From: an uncultured Ruminococcus sp.
GTDB taxonomy: Bacteria > Bacillota > Clostridia > Oscillospirales > Ruminococcaceae
Assembly: GCA_900545125.1 (NCBI GenBank)
Contig: UQXS01000002.1
Span: 1-39,648, forward strand
Length of the DNA stretch: 39,648 bases
Reading direction: 5' to 3'
How positions within the stretch are numbered: the stretch's first letter is position 1; each line of letters opens with the position of its first letter. Made by a program: the position numbers and the translations under genes. Below, in pieces: positions 1 through 8,688 of the stretch. The notes under the pieces are model-generated. The model saw only the letters and a list, made by a program, of their open reading frames with translations. It was not told where the DNA came from and did not search any database.

Positions 1-203
1 CTCTTGATCTGCTTGAAAGCGGCGGTATGCCTGAAACAACAATGAATATCTTAATGCGCCGGATTCAATATTATCTCGATGCCAAAGTAAAAAATGATAT
101 CCTTATCGGAGCTGTGACTTTTTCGTACAGATTCGGTATTTTAGGTAAAACAAATTCTGCCGACGAGATAATCCGCCGGCTTACGGAGGAGTATAATGGT
201 TAA
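1..203 (+). CDS. cbiD: C-terminal end of a probable cobalt-precorrin-5B methyltransferase (CbiD), partial
   Basis: The open frame entering from the left edge (codons start at base 3) runs 66 residues to a TAA at 201-203 and overlaps the start of cbiF by 8 bases. The tail contains a helical stretch, then a hydrophobic strand with the pattern GAVTFSYRFGILGKT and an acidic helix. I match this from memory to the end of CbiD proteins, which C1-methylate the corrin ring and release acetaldehyde in the anaerobic pathway. It does not look like the ends of CbiC, CbiL or CbiK, and a cbiD before cbiF is a common clostridial order. The fragment holds no catalytic motif, so this assignment rests on the tail pattern and context. 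Confidence 0.55.
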   Translation, partial: LDLLESGGMPETTMNILMRRIQYYLDAKVKNDILIGAVTFSYRFGILGKTNSADEIIRRLTEEYNG

Positions 204-951
204 TTTCATAGGTGCCGGATGCGGCGCAGCAGATCTGATAACAGTCCGTGGAATGCGTCTTTTACAGCAGGCGGATGTGATTATTTATGCAGGATCACTG
301 GTGAATCCTCAGCTGCTGGAATATGCAGATAAAAACTGTAAGATCTATAACAGCGCATACATGACCCTTGACGAAGTGATGGATGTTATGAAAGAAGCCG
401 AATCTCAGGGAAAAATGATTGTCCGGCTCCATACAGGTGATCCATGCCTGTACGGTGCGGTGCGTGAACAGTTCGACCGCCTGAATAATCTTGGCATACC
501 TTTTGAAGTATGTCCGGGAGTAAGCTCATTCTGCGGAGCAGCAGCATCTCTGAAAGCAGAATATACTCTTCCCGATGTTTCACAGTCGGTCATTATAACA
601 CGCATGGAAGGCCGCACAGCTGTACCTGCAAAAGAAAAAATTGAACTGCTCGCACAGCACAATGCGACAATGGTGATTTTTCTTAGCACCGGACTTCTCA
701 AAGAACTCTCGGCTGCTCTTCAGCAGGGCGGTTATCCTCCGGATACACCTGCGGCAATAGTCTATAAAGCAAGCTGGGAAGATGAAAAACTATGCCGCTG
801 TACCGTTGATTCACTTGCCGTAACTGCCGAAAAAAACAATATAAAAAAGACTGCACTTATATGCATCGGAAATTTCCTCGGAAACGATTATTCTTTGTCA
901 AAGCTCTATGACAAAAAATTTGAAACGGAATTCAGAAAGGCTGCGAAATGA
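196..951 (+). CDS. cbiF: Cobalt-precorrin-4 C11-methyltransferase CbiF
   Basis: S-adenosylmethionine-dependent enzyme that methylates C11 of cobalt-precorrin-4 in the cytoplasmic anaerobic cobalamin pathway. At 251 residues it has the normal length of the family. The tetrapyrrole methylase marks are visible: the N-terminal GAGCG loop (residues 6-10), the HTGDPCLYG loop (79-87), PGVSSF (107-112) and the CbiF-typical TRMEGRTAVP (135-144), which separates it from CbiL and CbiH. An AGGAG ribosome site (187-191) lies five bases before the ATG. It overlaps the previous gene by 8 bases and cbiG by 4 (ATGA), which indicates translational coupling. Confidence 0.95.
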   Translation: MVNFIGAGCGAADLITVRGMRLLQQADVIIYAGSLVNPQLLEYADKNCKIYNSAYMTLDEVMDVMKEAESQGKMIVRLHTGDPCLYGAVREQFDRLNNLGIPFEVCPGVSSFCGAAASLKAEYTLPDVSQSVIITRMEGRTAVPAKEKIELLAQHNATMVIFLSTGLLKELSAALQQGGYPPDTPAAIVYKASWEDEKLCRCTVDSLAVTAEKNNIKKTALICIGNFLGNDYSLSKLYDKKFETEFRKAAK

Positions 952-1976
952 AAGCAGCGATAATTTCAATAACAAAAAACGGTATGACAATATCAGACAG
1001 AATCGCATCGTTATTTCAAAATGAATATCAATGCACACGTTTCGCTTTTGATAAATACAGCAATACGAATACCGTTCCTTTTGGCAGTCTCAGCAGTTTG
1101 GGCTCTGATGTTTTCGGCAGCTATGACGCATTGATATTCATATGTGCCTGCGGTATCGCAGTAAGAACTATCGCTCCTTTTATTTCCTCAAAACTCACCG
1201 ACCCAGCTGTTATTGCAGTTGATGAACAGGGAAAATTTGCCGTTTCGCTGCTGTCGGGGCATATCGGGAAAGCTAACGCTCTGACAAAAAAGATAGCCGG
1301 AATACTGAACGCAGTTCCGGTCATTACAACTGCTACCGATATCGGCGGAAAGTTCTCCCCTGACAGCTTTGCGGCAGCAAATGATCTCCACATATGCGAA
1401 ATGGGAATGGCAAAGGAGATCGCCGCTGCTGTTCTGAACAATGAGAAAATCGGTATATACAGTGACTATGCGATAAAAAATCTTCCTGATATTTTTGTTT
1501 CTCAGAGTGATATCGGCATAAATATCTCAGAGAACTGTTCCTGTGAACCGTTCGGAAAAACACTTCACCTCGTGCCGAAAAATATCGTAATAGGAACAGG
1601 ATGCAAACGAAATACAGATGAGAAAACATTTGAACAATTCATTCTGAAAAATCTCAGAAAACATAGTATTCCAATATGGCGTGTGCGCTCGGTCAATACC
1701 ATAGATCTGAAAAAAAATGAGGGTGCAATTTACAGTTTTTCCAAAAAATACAGAATTCCCCTCAGATTTTTCACGTCAGAACAGTTAATGGCTGTTCAGG
1801 GTGATTTCAGCCGTTCAGAGTTTGTATTAAAAACAACCGGAACAGACTGTGTATGCGAAAGAAGCGCCTGTGCAGACGGCGGCAGACTGATTTTCCCGAA
1901 ATACGCCGAAAACGGTATGACCATTGCTGCTGCGGAACTTCCGGTACACATTGACTTTGAAAAGGAGATCTTATGA
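948..1976 (+). CDS. cbiG: Cobalt-precorrin-5A hydrolase CbiG
   Basis: CbiG opens the delta-lactone of cobalt-precorrin-5A and releases the two-carbon fragment as acetaldehyde, a step found only in the anaerobic route. The 342-residue protein shows the family's parts in order: an N-terminal domain with GIAVRTIAPFI (69-79), then LSGHIGKANALT (102-113) and ITTATD (126-131), a linking middle domain, and a C-terminal domain opening with IVIGTGCKRNT near residue 213. The middle domain is less conserved, as is usual. It sits between cbiF and cbiH with 4-base ATGA overlaps on both sides. Confidence 0.95.
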   Translation: MKAAIISITKNGMTISDRIASLFQNEYQCTRFAFDKYSNTNTVPFGSLSSLGSDVFGSYDALIFICACGIAVRTIAPFISSKLTDPAVIAVDEQGKFAVSLLSGHIGKANALTKKIAGILNAVPVITTATDIGGKFSPDSFAAANDLHICEMGMAKEIAAAVLNNEKIGIYSDYAIKNLPDIFVSQSDIGINISENCSCEPFGKTLHLVPKNIVIGTGCKRNTDEKTFEQFILKNLRKHSIPIWRVRSVNTIDLKKNEGAIYSFSKKYRIPLRFFTSEQLMAVQGDFSRSEFVLKTTGTDCVCERSACADGGRLIFPKYAENGMTIAAAELPVHIDFEKEIL

Positions 1977-2701
1977 AACTATATATCGTCGGATTCGGCG
2001 CAGGAAGCTGCAACGGCATGACACTTGCAGCGGAACAAATCATCAAATCAAGCGATATCATAATCGGATATACCGTTTATGCAGATCTTATGCGAAAAAT
2101 CTTTCCCGATAAGATTTATATGACAACACCCATGCGGCAGGAACGTGAGCGTGTGATACTTGCACTGGAAAAAGCCGGATGCGGCAATACCGTCTCTTTG
2201 ATCTGCAGCGGCGACAGCGGTGTATACGGCTTGGCAGGGCTGGCACTGGAGCTGTCCGGAAATTTCCCGGAAGTCGAAATTGAAATAGTTCCCGGAGTTA
2301 CATCGGCTCTCAGCGGTGCAGCTGTTCTCGGTGCTCCGCTTACCAATGATTTCGCAGTGATAAGTCTCTCCGACCTACTTACTCCGTGGGAAAAGATAGA
2401 AAAACGTCTTGAATGCGCAGCTATGGGGGATTTTTCAATTGCCGTCTACAATCCGTCATCAAAAAAACGTGCGGATCATCTCGCCAAAGCCTGCGATATT
2501 CTGCTGAAATACCGTGATAAAAATACCGTCTGCGGATATGTGAAAAATATCGGCAGGAACGGCGAAGAAAGCCATATCACTACGCTCGGAGAACTGAAAA
2601 ATATCAGCGTTGATATGTTCACAACTGTTTTCATAGGCAGCAGTGAAACGAAAATAATCGGCGGAAAAATGGTCACTCCCAGAGGATACAAAAATGTGTA
2701 A
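1973..2701 (+). CDS. cbiH: Cobalt-precorrin-3B C17-methyltransferase CbiH
   Basis: SAM-dependent ring-contracting methylase of the anaerobic pathway; it methylates C17 and forms the lactone that CbiG then opens. The 242 residues match a single-domain CbiH. Visible motifs are GFGAG (7-11), SGDSGVYG (79-86), VPGVTSAL (106-113) and APLTNDFAVISLSD (121-134), the last being typical of CbiH/CobJ. No ferredoxin-like or CbiG extension is fused, unlike in some clostridia. AAGGAG stands just before the ATG inside the cbiG end. It overlaps cbiJ by 8 bases. Confidence 0.95.
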   Translation: MKLYIVGFGAGSCNGMTLAAEQIIKSSDIIIGYTVYADLMRKIFPDKIYMTTPMRQERERVILALEKAGCGNTVSLICSGDSGVYGLAGLALELSGNFPEVEIEIVPGVTSALSGAAVLGAPLTNDFAVISLSDLLTPWEKIEKRLECAAMGDFSIAVYNPSSKKRADHLAKACDILLKYRDKNTVCGYVKNIGRNGEESHITTLGELKNISVDMFTTVFIGSSETKIIGGKMVTPRGYKNV

Positions 2702-3446
2702 GATACTTATTTTCGGCGGTACATCAGAGGGACGTCTGCTTGCACGGTTCTGTGCCGGAAATCATATCCACGCATACGTAAGCGTGACAACGGAATACGG
2801 TGCGGAACTCCTCGGAAAGTCTCCGTTTATCCGCATTCTTACAGGTAAAATGGACTTTAAAATTATCCGGAATTTTATCATGTCTCACGGAATTGAAACT
2901 GTAATAGATTCTACTCATCCCTATGCCGAAGAAGCTTCTGAAAATATAAAAAATGCCTGTGATTCGCTGGACGTTCAGTATATACGCATAATCCGTGAAC
3001 AGGAACAAAAAATCGAAGGAGCAAAATATTTTGATAATATTCCTCAGATTATCGCCTATCTTGACTCCGTCTGCGGAAATATCCTCATAACGACCGGAAG
3101 CAAAAATCTGAATGAATTCTGCTGCATAAAAAATTATCAGGAACGATGCATTGCAAGAGTTCTTCCGTCCCCCGGAATAATAGAAAAATGCATTGAAACA
3201 GGATTTGAAAAAAGCCGTATCATCGCTGAAAAAGCTCCGTTTACTCTCCGGCAGAACGAACTTCATATAAGGAAATTTGATATAAAATTCCTTGTTACCA
3301 AAGACAGCGGAAACATCGGCGGATTTATGGATAAAGCAGAAGCGGCACAAAAAAACAATGTCGAAATCCTTATTCTGAAACGTCCGGAGGAAAAAGGGAT
3401 TTCACTCGAAACTATGAAAAAGATTCTGGTGGAAAAATATGGATAA
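2694..3446 (+). CDS. cbiJ: Cobalt-precorrin-6A reductase CbiJ
   Basis: NAD(P)H-dependent reductase of the macrocycle of cobalt-precorrin-6A (CbiJ/CobK family). The 250-residue protein opens with the family's nucleotide-binding loop FGGTSEGRLLA (7-17) and carries the conserved DSTHPYAEEAS (72-82). ITTGSKNL follows mid-protein and KAPFTLRQN near residue 180. It starts inside the end of cbiH (8-base overlap) and overlaps cbiET by 8 bases, so it is translated as part of a chain. Confidence 0.93.
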   Translation: MCKILIFGGTSEGRLLARFCAGNHIHAYVSVTTEYGAELLGKSPFIRILTGKMDFKIIRNFIMSHGIETVIDSTHPYAEEASENIKNACDSLDVQYIRIIREQEQKIEGAKYFDNIPQIIAYLDSVCGNILITTGSKNLNEFCCIKNYQERCIARVLPSPGIIEKCIETGFEKSRIIAEKAPFTLRQNELHIRKFDIKFLVTKDSGNIGGFMDKAEAAQKNNVEILILKRPEEKGISLETMKKILVEKYG

Positions 3447-4635
3447 ACAAGTAAGCATAATCGGAACAGGCATGAACGGAAAAAATTCCGTGACTGTTCC
3501 GGCACTTGAAGCAATCAACAATGCCGATGCAGTCATCGGTGCAAAAAGAATGACAACTCCCTTTTCAGATATGGACAAGCCGGTTCTGGTATCGTATGAC
3601 CCTGCGGAAACATCTGATTTCATTGAAAAAACTCCCTATGAAAAATATGCCGTTCTGATGTCCGGGGACTGCGGATTTTTCAGCGGTACCGAAAAGCTTC
3701 TCCCATACCTTGCCGGCTTCCATACAGAAATTATCTGCGGAATCACCTCACCTGTTTATTTCAGTTCAAAAATAAAAATTCCTTGGTCTGACTGGCACTT
3801 CATAAGCCTGCACGGTACGGACGCAAATATTGTCCGCAATATATACGCTCACGAAAAAACTTTTTTTCTTCTCGGCGGAAAAATAACTCCCTCCGGAATA
3901 TGCAGGATGCTCTGCGAATACGGTCTGGACGATATGGAAATTTATATCGGTGAAAATCTTTCATATGACAATGAAAAAATAACTCACAGTTGTGCAAATG
4001 AACTCTGCGATATTCAGACCACCAATCTGGCAGTTCTGCTTGCAGTCAATAAAAAATACGAAAAGCTGAAAAGAATCGGTATTCCGGACGGTGAATTCAT
4101 TCGCAGCAAAGTGCCTATGACCAAATCGGAAGTGCGTTCTGTATGCATATCAAAACTGGAAATTGCTGATAACAGTATTTGCTGGGATATCGGCAGCGGA
4201 AGCGGTTCTGTATCCGTTGAAATGGCTCTGCAATGCACCGACGGAAAGGTTTATTCAGTTGACAGATCAGAAGATGCAATATCGCTTATCCGGCAGAATC
4301 TCCGGAAATTTGGCTGTGACAATATAATTCCTGTTCACGGCTGTGCTGAAAATATCGTGCATAAGCTTCCTGCTCCGGACTGCGTATTTATCGGAGGATC
4401 AGGCGGACATCTCTCGAAAATAATCGGAATGGCTTATGAAAAAAATCCGTATGCAGTAATCGTCATTACTGCTGTTTCCCTCGAAACTCTGAACAAATCG
4501 TCAGAAGCTTTTGAGGATATGGGCATATCGCCGGAAATAACTCAGATAGCCGTTACCCGAACAAGAAAAATCGGAACACATACCATGCTGACAGCCGAAA
4601 ATCCTATATTCATTATTAAAGGCGGTGCAAAGTGA
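3439..4635 (+). CDS. cbiET: Fused precorrin-6Y C5,15-methyltransferase / C15-decarboxylase CbiET
   Basis: Two enzymes in one 398-residue chain. The first 200 residues are a tetrapyrrole methylase (CbiE, C5-methylation) with IGTGMNG near the start, GAKRM and LMSGDCGFFSG. From about residue 210, after the linker PMTKSEVRS, comes a Rossmann methyltransferase (CbiT, C15-methylation and decarboxylation) with the SAM motif WDIGSGSGSVSVEMA from residue 249 and IGGSGGHL further on. The fusion is equivalent to CobL of aerobic bacteria and is common in clostridia. It overlaps cbiJ by 8 bases and cbiA by 4 (GTGA). Confidence 0.94.
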   Translation: MDKQVSIIGTGMNGKNSVTVPALEAINNADAVIGAKRMTTPFSDMDKPVLVSYDPAETSDFIEKTPYEKYAVLMSGDCGFFSGTEKLLPYLAGFHTEIICGITSPVYFSSKIKIPWSDWHFISLHGTDANIVRNIYAHEKTFFLLGGKITPSGICRMLCEYGLDDMEIYIGENLSYDNEKITHSCANELCDIQTTNLAVLLAVNKKYEKLKRIGIPDGEFIRSKVPMTKSEVRSVCISKLEIADNSICWDIGSGSGSVSVEMALQCTDGKVYSVDRSEDAISLIRQNLRKFGCDNIIPVHGCAENIVHKLPAPDCVFIGGSGGHLSKIIGMAYEKNPYAVIVITAVSLETLNKSSEAFEDMGISPEITQIAVTRTRKIGTHTMLTAENPIFIIKGGAK

Positions 4636-5993
4636 AAAGAATTATGATCGCCGGAACACACAGCGGATGCGGAAAAACCACTGTGACCTGCGCCATATTG
4701 CAGGCTCTTGTAAACCGTAAAATGAACGTATCATCTTTCAAATGCGGGCCGGATTACATAGACCCCATGTTTCACAGCAGGATAACAAATATTCCCTCGT
4801 ACAATCTTGACCGCAGATTCTGCAGCAAAAACAAACTTAATCAGCTTCTATGCGGACATAAGACGGATATCTCCGTTATCGAAGGCGTTATGGGATTCTA
4901 CGACGGAGCAGAACCGGAAACTTCATCGTGCGCTGTTTCACTCGATACAAGTACTCCTGCCGTTATCGTTATCGACTGCCGGGGAATGAGCTTTTCAATA
5001 GGTGCTGTCATAAAGGGATTCCTTGACTACCGCAGAAATAATATCGCCGGATTTATTTTCAACCGCCTGCCGGAAAGTCTTGTTGAACAAACAAAAAAAA
5101 TCTGTACCGAAGCAGGAACAGAATATCTCGGACGAATGCCGTTATGTGCTGAATCGGTCATCGAAAGCCGTCACCTTGGTCTTGTAACATCCGGTGAAAT
5201 CGCTGATATAAAAACTAAAATGCAGTCCCTTGCGAAACTTGCCGAAGAATATATAGATCTTGACCGTCTGACTGCCATTGCGGAAACTGCTCCGGAAATA
5301 AGAACATCCCCTGAACATCCTTTACCGCTTACAACCACGCCTTTGCGTATAGCCGTTGCCTGTGACAATGCATTTTGTTTCTGCTATGAGGAAAATCTTG
5401 AACTGCTTGAAGAACTCGGATGCGAGATAGTGGACTTCTCCCCTCTTGACGACAAAAAACTGCCGGAAAATATCTGCGGTCTGTGGATTGGCGGCGGATA
5501 TCCCGAATTATATGCGCAAAAGCTTTCGGAAAACACAAGTATGCTTGCGTCCGTAAAATCAGCCGTAAATGCAGGAATTCCAACCATAGCCGAATGCGGC
5601 GGATTTATGTATCTCTGCCGCACCCTGACTGATATCAACAGCACGGTATACAGAATGTGCGGCGTGCTTAACGGCGACTGCTATCCCACCAAAAAATTAC
5701 AGCGCTTCGGGTACGCTGAACTGACTGCGCTGAAAAACAATCTTATTTGTGATGAAGGCGAAAAGATCATGACACATGAATTCCACTACTGGGACTGCAC
5801 GGACTGCGGAAATTCTTTTCACGCAAAACGGAGCAGAAAACGTGAGGATATGTGCATTCATTCCACAGAATCACTTTATGCAGGATTTCCGCATCTGTAT
5901 CTGTATGCCGACACCCGAATAGCAGAACGTTTCGTAAAAAAATGTATGGAGTATAAGAAATATGAAAAGAACAGAAAGAATTCTTCCTCTTGA
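4632..5993 (+). CDS. cbiA: Cobyrinate a,c-diamide synthase CbiA
   Basis: ATP- and glutamine-dependent amidation of the a and c side chains of cobyrinate. The 453-residue chain has an N-terminal P-loop GTHSGCGKTT (8-17), the GVMGFYDG loop, and a C-terminal class I glutaminase domain with the nucleophile Cys322 in AECGGFMYL. A histidine in the C-terminal GFPHLYLYAD completes the amidase site. The start codon is GTG, overlapping the cbiET stop (GTGA). The end runs 32 bases into cobT. The Lys/Ser-rich tail (last 15 residues or so) is probably just a consequence of sharing bases with the cobT start. Confidence 0.95.
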   Translation: MKRIMIAGTHSGCGKTTVTCAILQALVNRKMNVSSFKCGPDYIDPMFHSRITNIPSYNLDRRFCSKNKLNQLLCGHKTDISVIEGVMGFYDGAEPETSSCAVSLDTSTPAVIVIDCRGMSFSIGAVIKGFLDYRRNNIAGFIFNRLPESLVEQTKKICTEAGTEYLGRMPLCAESVIESRHLGLVTSGEIADIKTKMQSLAKLAEEYIDLDRLTAIAETAPEIRTSPEHPLPLTTTPLRIAVACDNAFCFCYEENLELLEELGCEIVDFSPLDDKKLPENICGLWIGGGYPELYAQKLSENTSMLASVKSAVNAGIPTIAECGGFMYLCRTLTDINSTVYRMCGVLNGDCYPTKKLQRFGYAELTALKNNLICDEGEKIMTHEFHYWDCTDCGNSFHAKRSRKREDMCIHSTESLYAGFPHLYLYADTRIAERFVKKCMEYKKYEKNRKNSSS

Positions 5994-7008
5994 CGAAAAT
6001 GCAGTCCGTCAGGCTCAGGAGCACTGGAACGGTATCGGAAAACCGATGCACAGCCTTGGTGCTCTTGAAGATTACATAATAAAAATCGCTGGAATAACCG
6101 GAGACCCTGACGTAAAAATAAACAAAAGATGCGCTGTTGTTTTCTGTGCCGACAATGGTGTTGTATGTGAGGGCGTTACCCAGACTGACAGCTCAGTTAC
6201 AATGACAGTTGCAGAAGCAATTTCAGCAGGAACATCAAGTATAAATCGTCTGGCGCAGACGTTCAATGCAGATGTTATTCCCGTTGATATCGGAATGAAC
6301 ACCGACAGTGATTCAAAAAAAATCCTGAAACGCAAACTGGCATACGGAACTGCAAATATTGCTGCCGGTTCTGCCATGACACGTGAACAAGCTGTATCGG
6401 CGATATCTGCCGGAATGGATATTGCCGGAGAATGTGCAGAAAAAGGTTGCGATATTCTTGTCACAGGCGAAATGGGAATCGGAAATACTACCACATCATC
6501 TGCTATAGCGTCCGTTCTGCTGAATACTTCCCCCGAAAACGTGACGGGTCGGGGCGCAGGACTTGACGATACCGGATTAAAGCGTAAAATTGATGTCATA
6601 AAACGGGCGGTCAGCATATCCGAACCTGACGCCAATGATCCTATTGATGTGCTTTCAAAAGTCGGCGGATTTGATATTGCCGGAATGACGGGACTTTTCC
6701 TCGGCGGTGCGGTTTACAGAATACCTGTCGTAATCGACGGATTTATCTCTGCGATTGCCGCTGCACTTGCAGTAAAAATCAATCCGCTGGTACGTGATTT
6801 TATGCTGTGCTCCCATGTTTCGGCAGAACCGGCAGGAATTAAAATCCTGCATCATATCGGACTGAATCCGCTTATTACCGCAGGGCTTTGTCTGGGCGAG
6901 GGAACGGGCGCAATAATGCTTCTTCCGCTGCTTGACGGTGCATTGTCCGTGTATCACTCCGCTCACAGTTTCAAAGATCTTAACATGAAGCAATATGAGG
7001 AGTACTGA
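5962..7008 (+). CDS. cobT: Nicotinate-nucleotide:dimethylbenzimidazole phosphoribosyltransferase CobT
   Basis: Activates the lower-ligand base to its alpha-ribotide, using nicotinate mononucleotide. At 348 residues it has the usual CobT length. Motifs seen are CADNGVV and the TQTDSSVT stretch near the N-terminus, GEMGIGNTTTSSA in the middle, and GEGTGA near the end, whose first Glu (residue 313) is the expected catalytic base. A GGAG ribosome site at 5948-5951 lies ten bases before this ATG, which supports a start inside cbiA. The 32-base overlap is the longest in the operon. The base actually used as lower ligand cannot be read from CobT. Confidence 0.95.
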   Translation: MKRTERILPLDENAVRQAQEHWNGIGKPMHSLGALEDYIIKIAGITGDPDVKINKRCAVVFCADNGVVCEGVTQTDSSVTMTVAEAISAGTSSINRLAQTFNADVIPVDIGMNTDSDSKKILKRKLAYGTANIAAGSAMTREQAVSAISAGMDIAGECAEKGCDILVTGEMGIGNTTTSSAIASVLLNTSPENVTGRGAGLDDTGLKRKIDVIKRAVSISEPDANDPIDVLSKVGGFDIAGMTGLFLGGAVYRIPVVIDGFISAIAAALAVKINPLVRDFMLCSHVSAEPAGIKILHHIGLNPLITAGLCLGEGTGAIMLLPLLDGALSVYHSAHSFKDLNMKQYEEY

Positions 7009-7535
7009 TGTTTATACTTATTAACGGCGGATGCAAGAACGGAAAATCTGCCATTGCAGAAAAAATAATCTGTTCAGGAAATTCAGAGCGATTGTATATC
7101 GCCACAATGCAGCCCTTTGGAAAAGAAGCGGAAATTGCCATAAAACGTCACAGAGAAATGCGTTCGGGCAGGAATTTCAATACTATAGAAAAATATACGG
7201 ATGTGGGGGAAATCGTTCTTCCCGGTAAAAGTTCCGTACTGCTTGAATGCATAGGAAATCTCTGTGCAAATGAAATGTTCTCAGCCGGATGCTCCGCCCC
7301 TGACGAAAAGATTCTCCTTGATATCACCAAGCTTATTGCAGGAACGGAACTTTTCGTTGCAGTCACCAGTCAGGTCGGAAGCGACGGAATTATATATCCG
7401 GCAGAAACAATGGAATATATGCGCAGTCTCGGCAGACTGAACGCCGCTCTTGCCCATACTGCCGACATTGTCATTGAAGCCGTTTTCGGCATACCCGTAA
7501 TACTGAAAGGAGAACTTCCGGAATGTCTTTATTGA
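7008..7535 (+). CDS. cobU: Adenosylcobinamide kinase / adenosylcobinamide-phosphate guanylyltransferase CobU
   Basis: Bifunctional enzyme that phosphorylates adenosylcobinamide and then loads GMP to give AdoCbi-GDP. It is 175 residues, the normal size. The P-loop is GGCKNGKS (7-14). The guanylyl-accepting histidine is probably His48 in KRHREMR. The C-terminal GIPVILKG is the usual ending of the family. Its start overlaps the cobT stop by one base (TGATG), and its end overlaps cobS by 13 bases. A shorter CobU-like gene lies after cobS. Confidence 0.94.
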   Translation: MFILINGGCKNGKSAIAEKIICSGNSERLYIATMQPFGKEAEIAIKRHREMRSGRNFNTIEKYTDVGEIVLPGKSSVLLECIGNLCANEMFSAGCSAPDEKILLDITKLIAGTELFVAVTSQVGSDGIIYPAETMEYMRSLGRLNAALAHTADIVIEAVFGIPVILKGELPECLY

Positions 7536-8287
7536 AATCGCTTTGTTCAGCGTTTCTGATGTACTCCAGAATCCCGTTTCCGAAAGTTCAGTGGAAAGAA
7601 GAAAACCGTCGTTTTTCGTTCTGTTTTTTTCCGCTGATAGGTGCGGTTATCGGTATATGCCTGATACTGTGGTTCAGGATATGTGAAATGCTCAAAGCCG
7701 GAAATATATTCTTTTCCGTGGGATGTACCGTAATTCCGATAGCAGTAACAGGAGGAATACATCTTGACGGATTCTGCGACGTGAACGATGCACTTGCCAG
7801 CTGTGCTCCACGTGAAAAAATGCTGGAAATCATGAAAGACCCGAACACGGGAGCTTTTGCATTGATACGGCTTTCAGTATATCTTCTGATTCAGACAGCC
7901 GTTTTCTCCGAAACAAGAAATTTCAATCTGCTTCTGATATGTTCTTTATGCTTTATCCAGTCAAGGGCATGGAGCGGACTGGCTGCCGTTACATTTCCCA
8001 ATGCGAAGGGATATGGCAGCCTGCAAAACTTTTCGGAACCTGCGCATAAAAAAATAACAGTCGTCACAGAAATAATATGGCTGACGTTCTCTGCATCGGC
8101 AATGATTTTCGTCTCTCCTGTTTCAGGCGCTGCTGCGGTCGTCTGCGGAGCGGTGACATTCGTATACTACTATTATTTCTCAAAGCGAAAATTCGGCGGC
8201 ATAACCGGAGATCTTGCCGGCTGGTTTTTGCAGGTTGCCGAACTTTCAGCATTAACGGCAGCTGTAATAGCAAATCTTATTAAATGA
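7523..8287 (+). CDS. cobS: Adenosylcobinamide-GDP ribazoletransferase (cobalamin synthase) CobS
   Basis: Integral membrane enzyme that joins AdoCbi-GDP and alpha-ribazole phosphate to complete the nucleotide loop. The 254-residue chain has about six hydrophobic segments and the metal-binding motif HLDGFCDVNDA (80-90), followed by MKDPNTGAFAL, both typical of CobS. It begins inside cobU, with a GGAG site in the cobU end, and ends 11 bases before the next gene's chosen start. Confidence 0.94.
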   Translation: MSLLKSLCSAFLMYSRIPFPKVQWKEENRRFSFCFFPLIGAVIGICLILWFRICEMLKAGNIFFSVGCTVIPIAVTGGIHLDGFCDVNDALASCAPREKMLEIMKDPNTGAFALIRLSVYLLIQTAVFSETRNFNLLLICSLCFIQSRAWSGLAAVTFPNAKGYGSLQNFSEPAHKKITVVTEIIWLTFSASAMIFVSPVSGAAAVVCGAVTFVYYYYFSKRKFGGITGDLAGWFLQVAELSALTAAVIANLIK

Positions 8288-8298
8288 AAGGAACAAAT

Positions 8299-8688
8299 AT
8301 GATTTTTATTATTGGAGGTTCATATCAGGGGAAAACTGATTTTGCAGTCAATAGATTCGGATTAAAAACAGATGAAATTACAGAGGGTTCTGCTCCCTAT
8401 GATAAGCTTACAAGTGCAAAATGCATCCGTCACTTTGAAGATTTTGTATCATCGGCTGCCGGACGGAATGAAGATCCGCTTGAACTTACCGGAAAACTGC
8501 TAATCAGCAATCCGGATGTAATAATTATAATGACAGAAATAGGCTGCGGAATTATACCTATCGAAAAAACCGAACGTATATATCGTGAGCTGGTTGGAAA
8601 AACAGGCTGTATGATAGCCGGACAAGCCGAAAAGGTAATCAGGATCACCTGCGGAATTCCAGCCGTTATAAAGGACGAAACCACATGA
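8299..8688 (+). CDS. Short CobU-like P-loop protein
   Basis: This 129-residue protein resembles the CobU/CobP family: it starts MIFIIGGSYQGKT with a P-loop at residues 6-13 and ends in ITCGIPAVIKDE, parallel to the GIPVILKG end of CobU. It is about 45 residues shorter than the true cobU (7008-7535), and the KRHREMR segment that carries the GMP-accepting histidine is missing. It could keep a cobinamide-kinase-like function, act as a helper, or have a different substrate; the sequence does not decide. I place the start at the second ATG, because AAAGGA at 8287-8292 lies six bases before it; an upstream ATG at 8284 would put that ribosome site inside the gene. The 3' end overlaps cobC by 4 bases. 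Confidence 0.75.
   Translation: MIFIIGGSYQGKTDFAVNRFGLKTDEITEGSAPYDKLTSAKCIRHFEDFVSSAAGRNEDPLELTGKLLISNPDVIIIMTEIGCGIIPIEKTERIYRELVGKTGCMIAGQAEKVIRITCGIPAVIKDETT

Noticed and set aside
2724..3350. Open frame of 208 residues on the minus strand opposite cbiJ
   Set aside because: It has no ribosome site, its composition is Cys/Phe/Ser-heavy as in mirror frames, and it fully overlaps a clear gene.
6072..6635. Open frame of 187 residues on the minus strand opposite cobT
   Set aside because: It is a shadow of cobT with an Ala/Ser/Pro-biased sequence and no recognisable domain.
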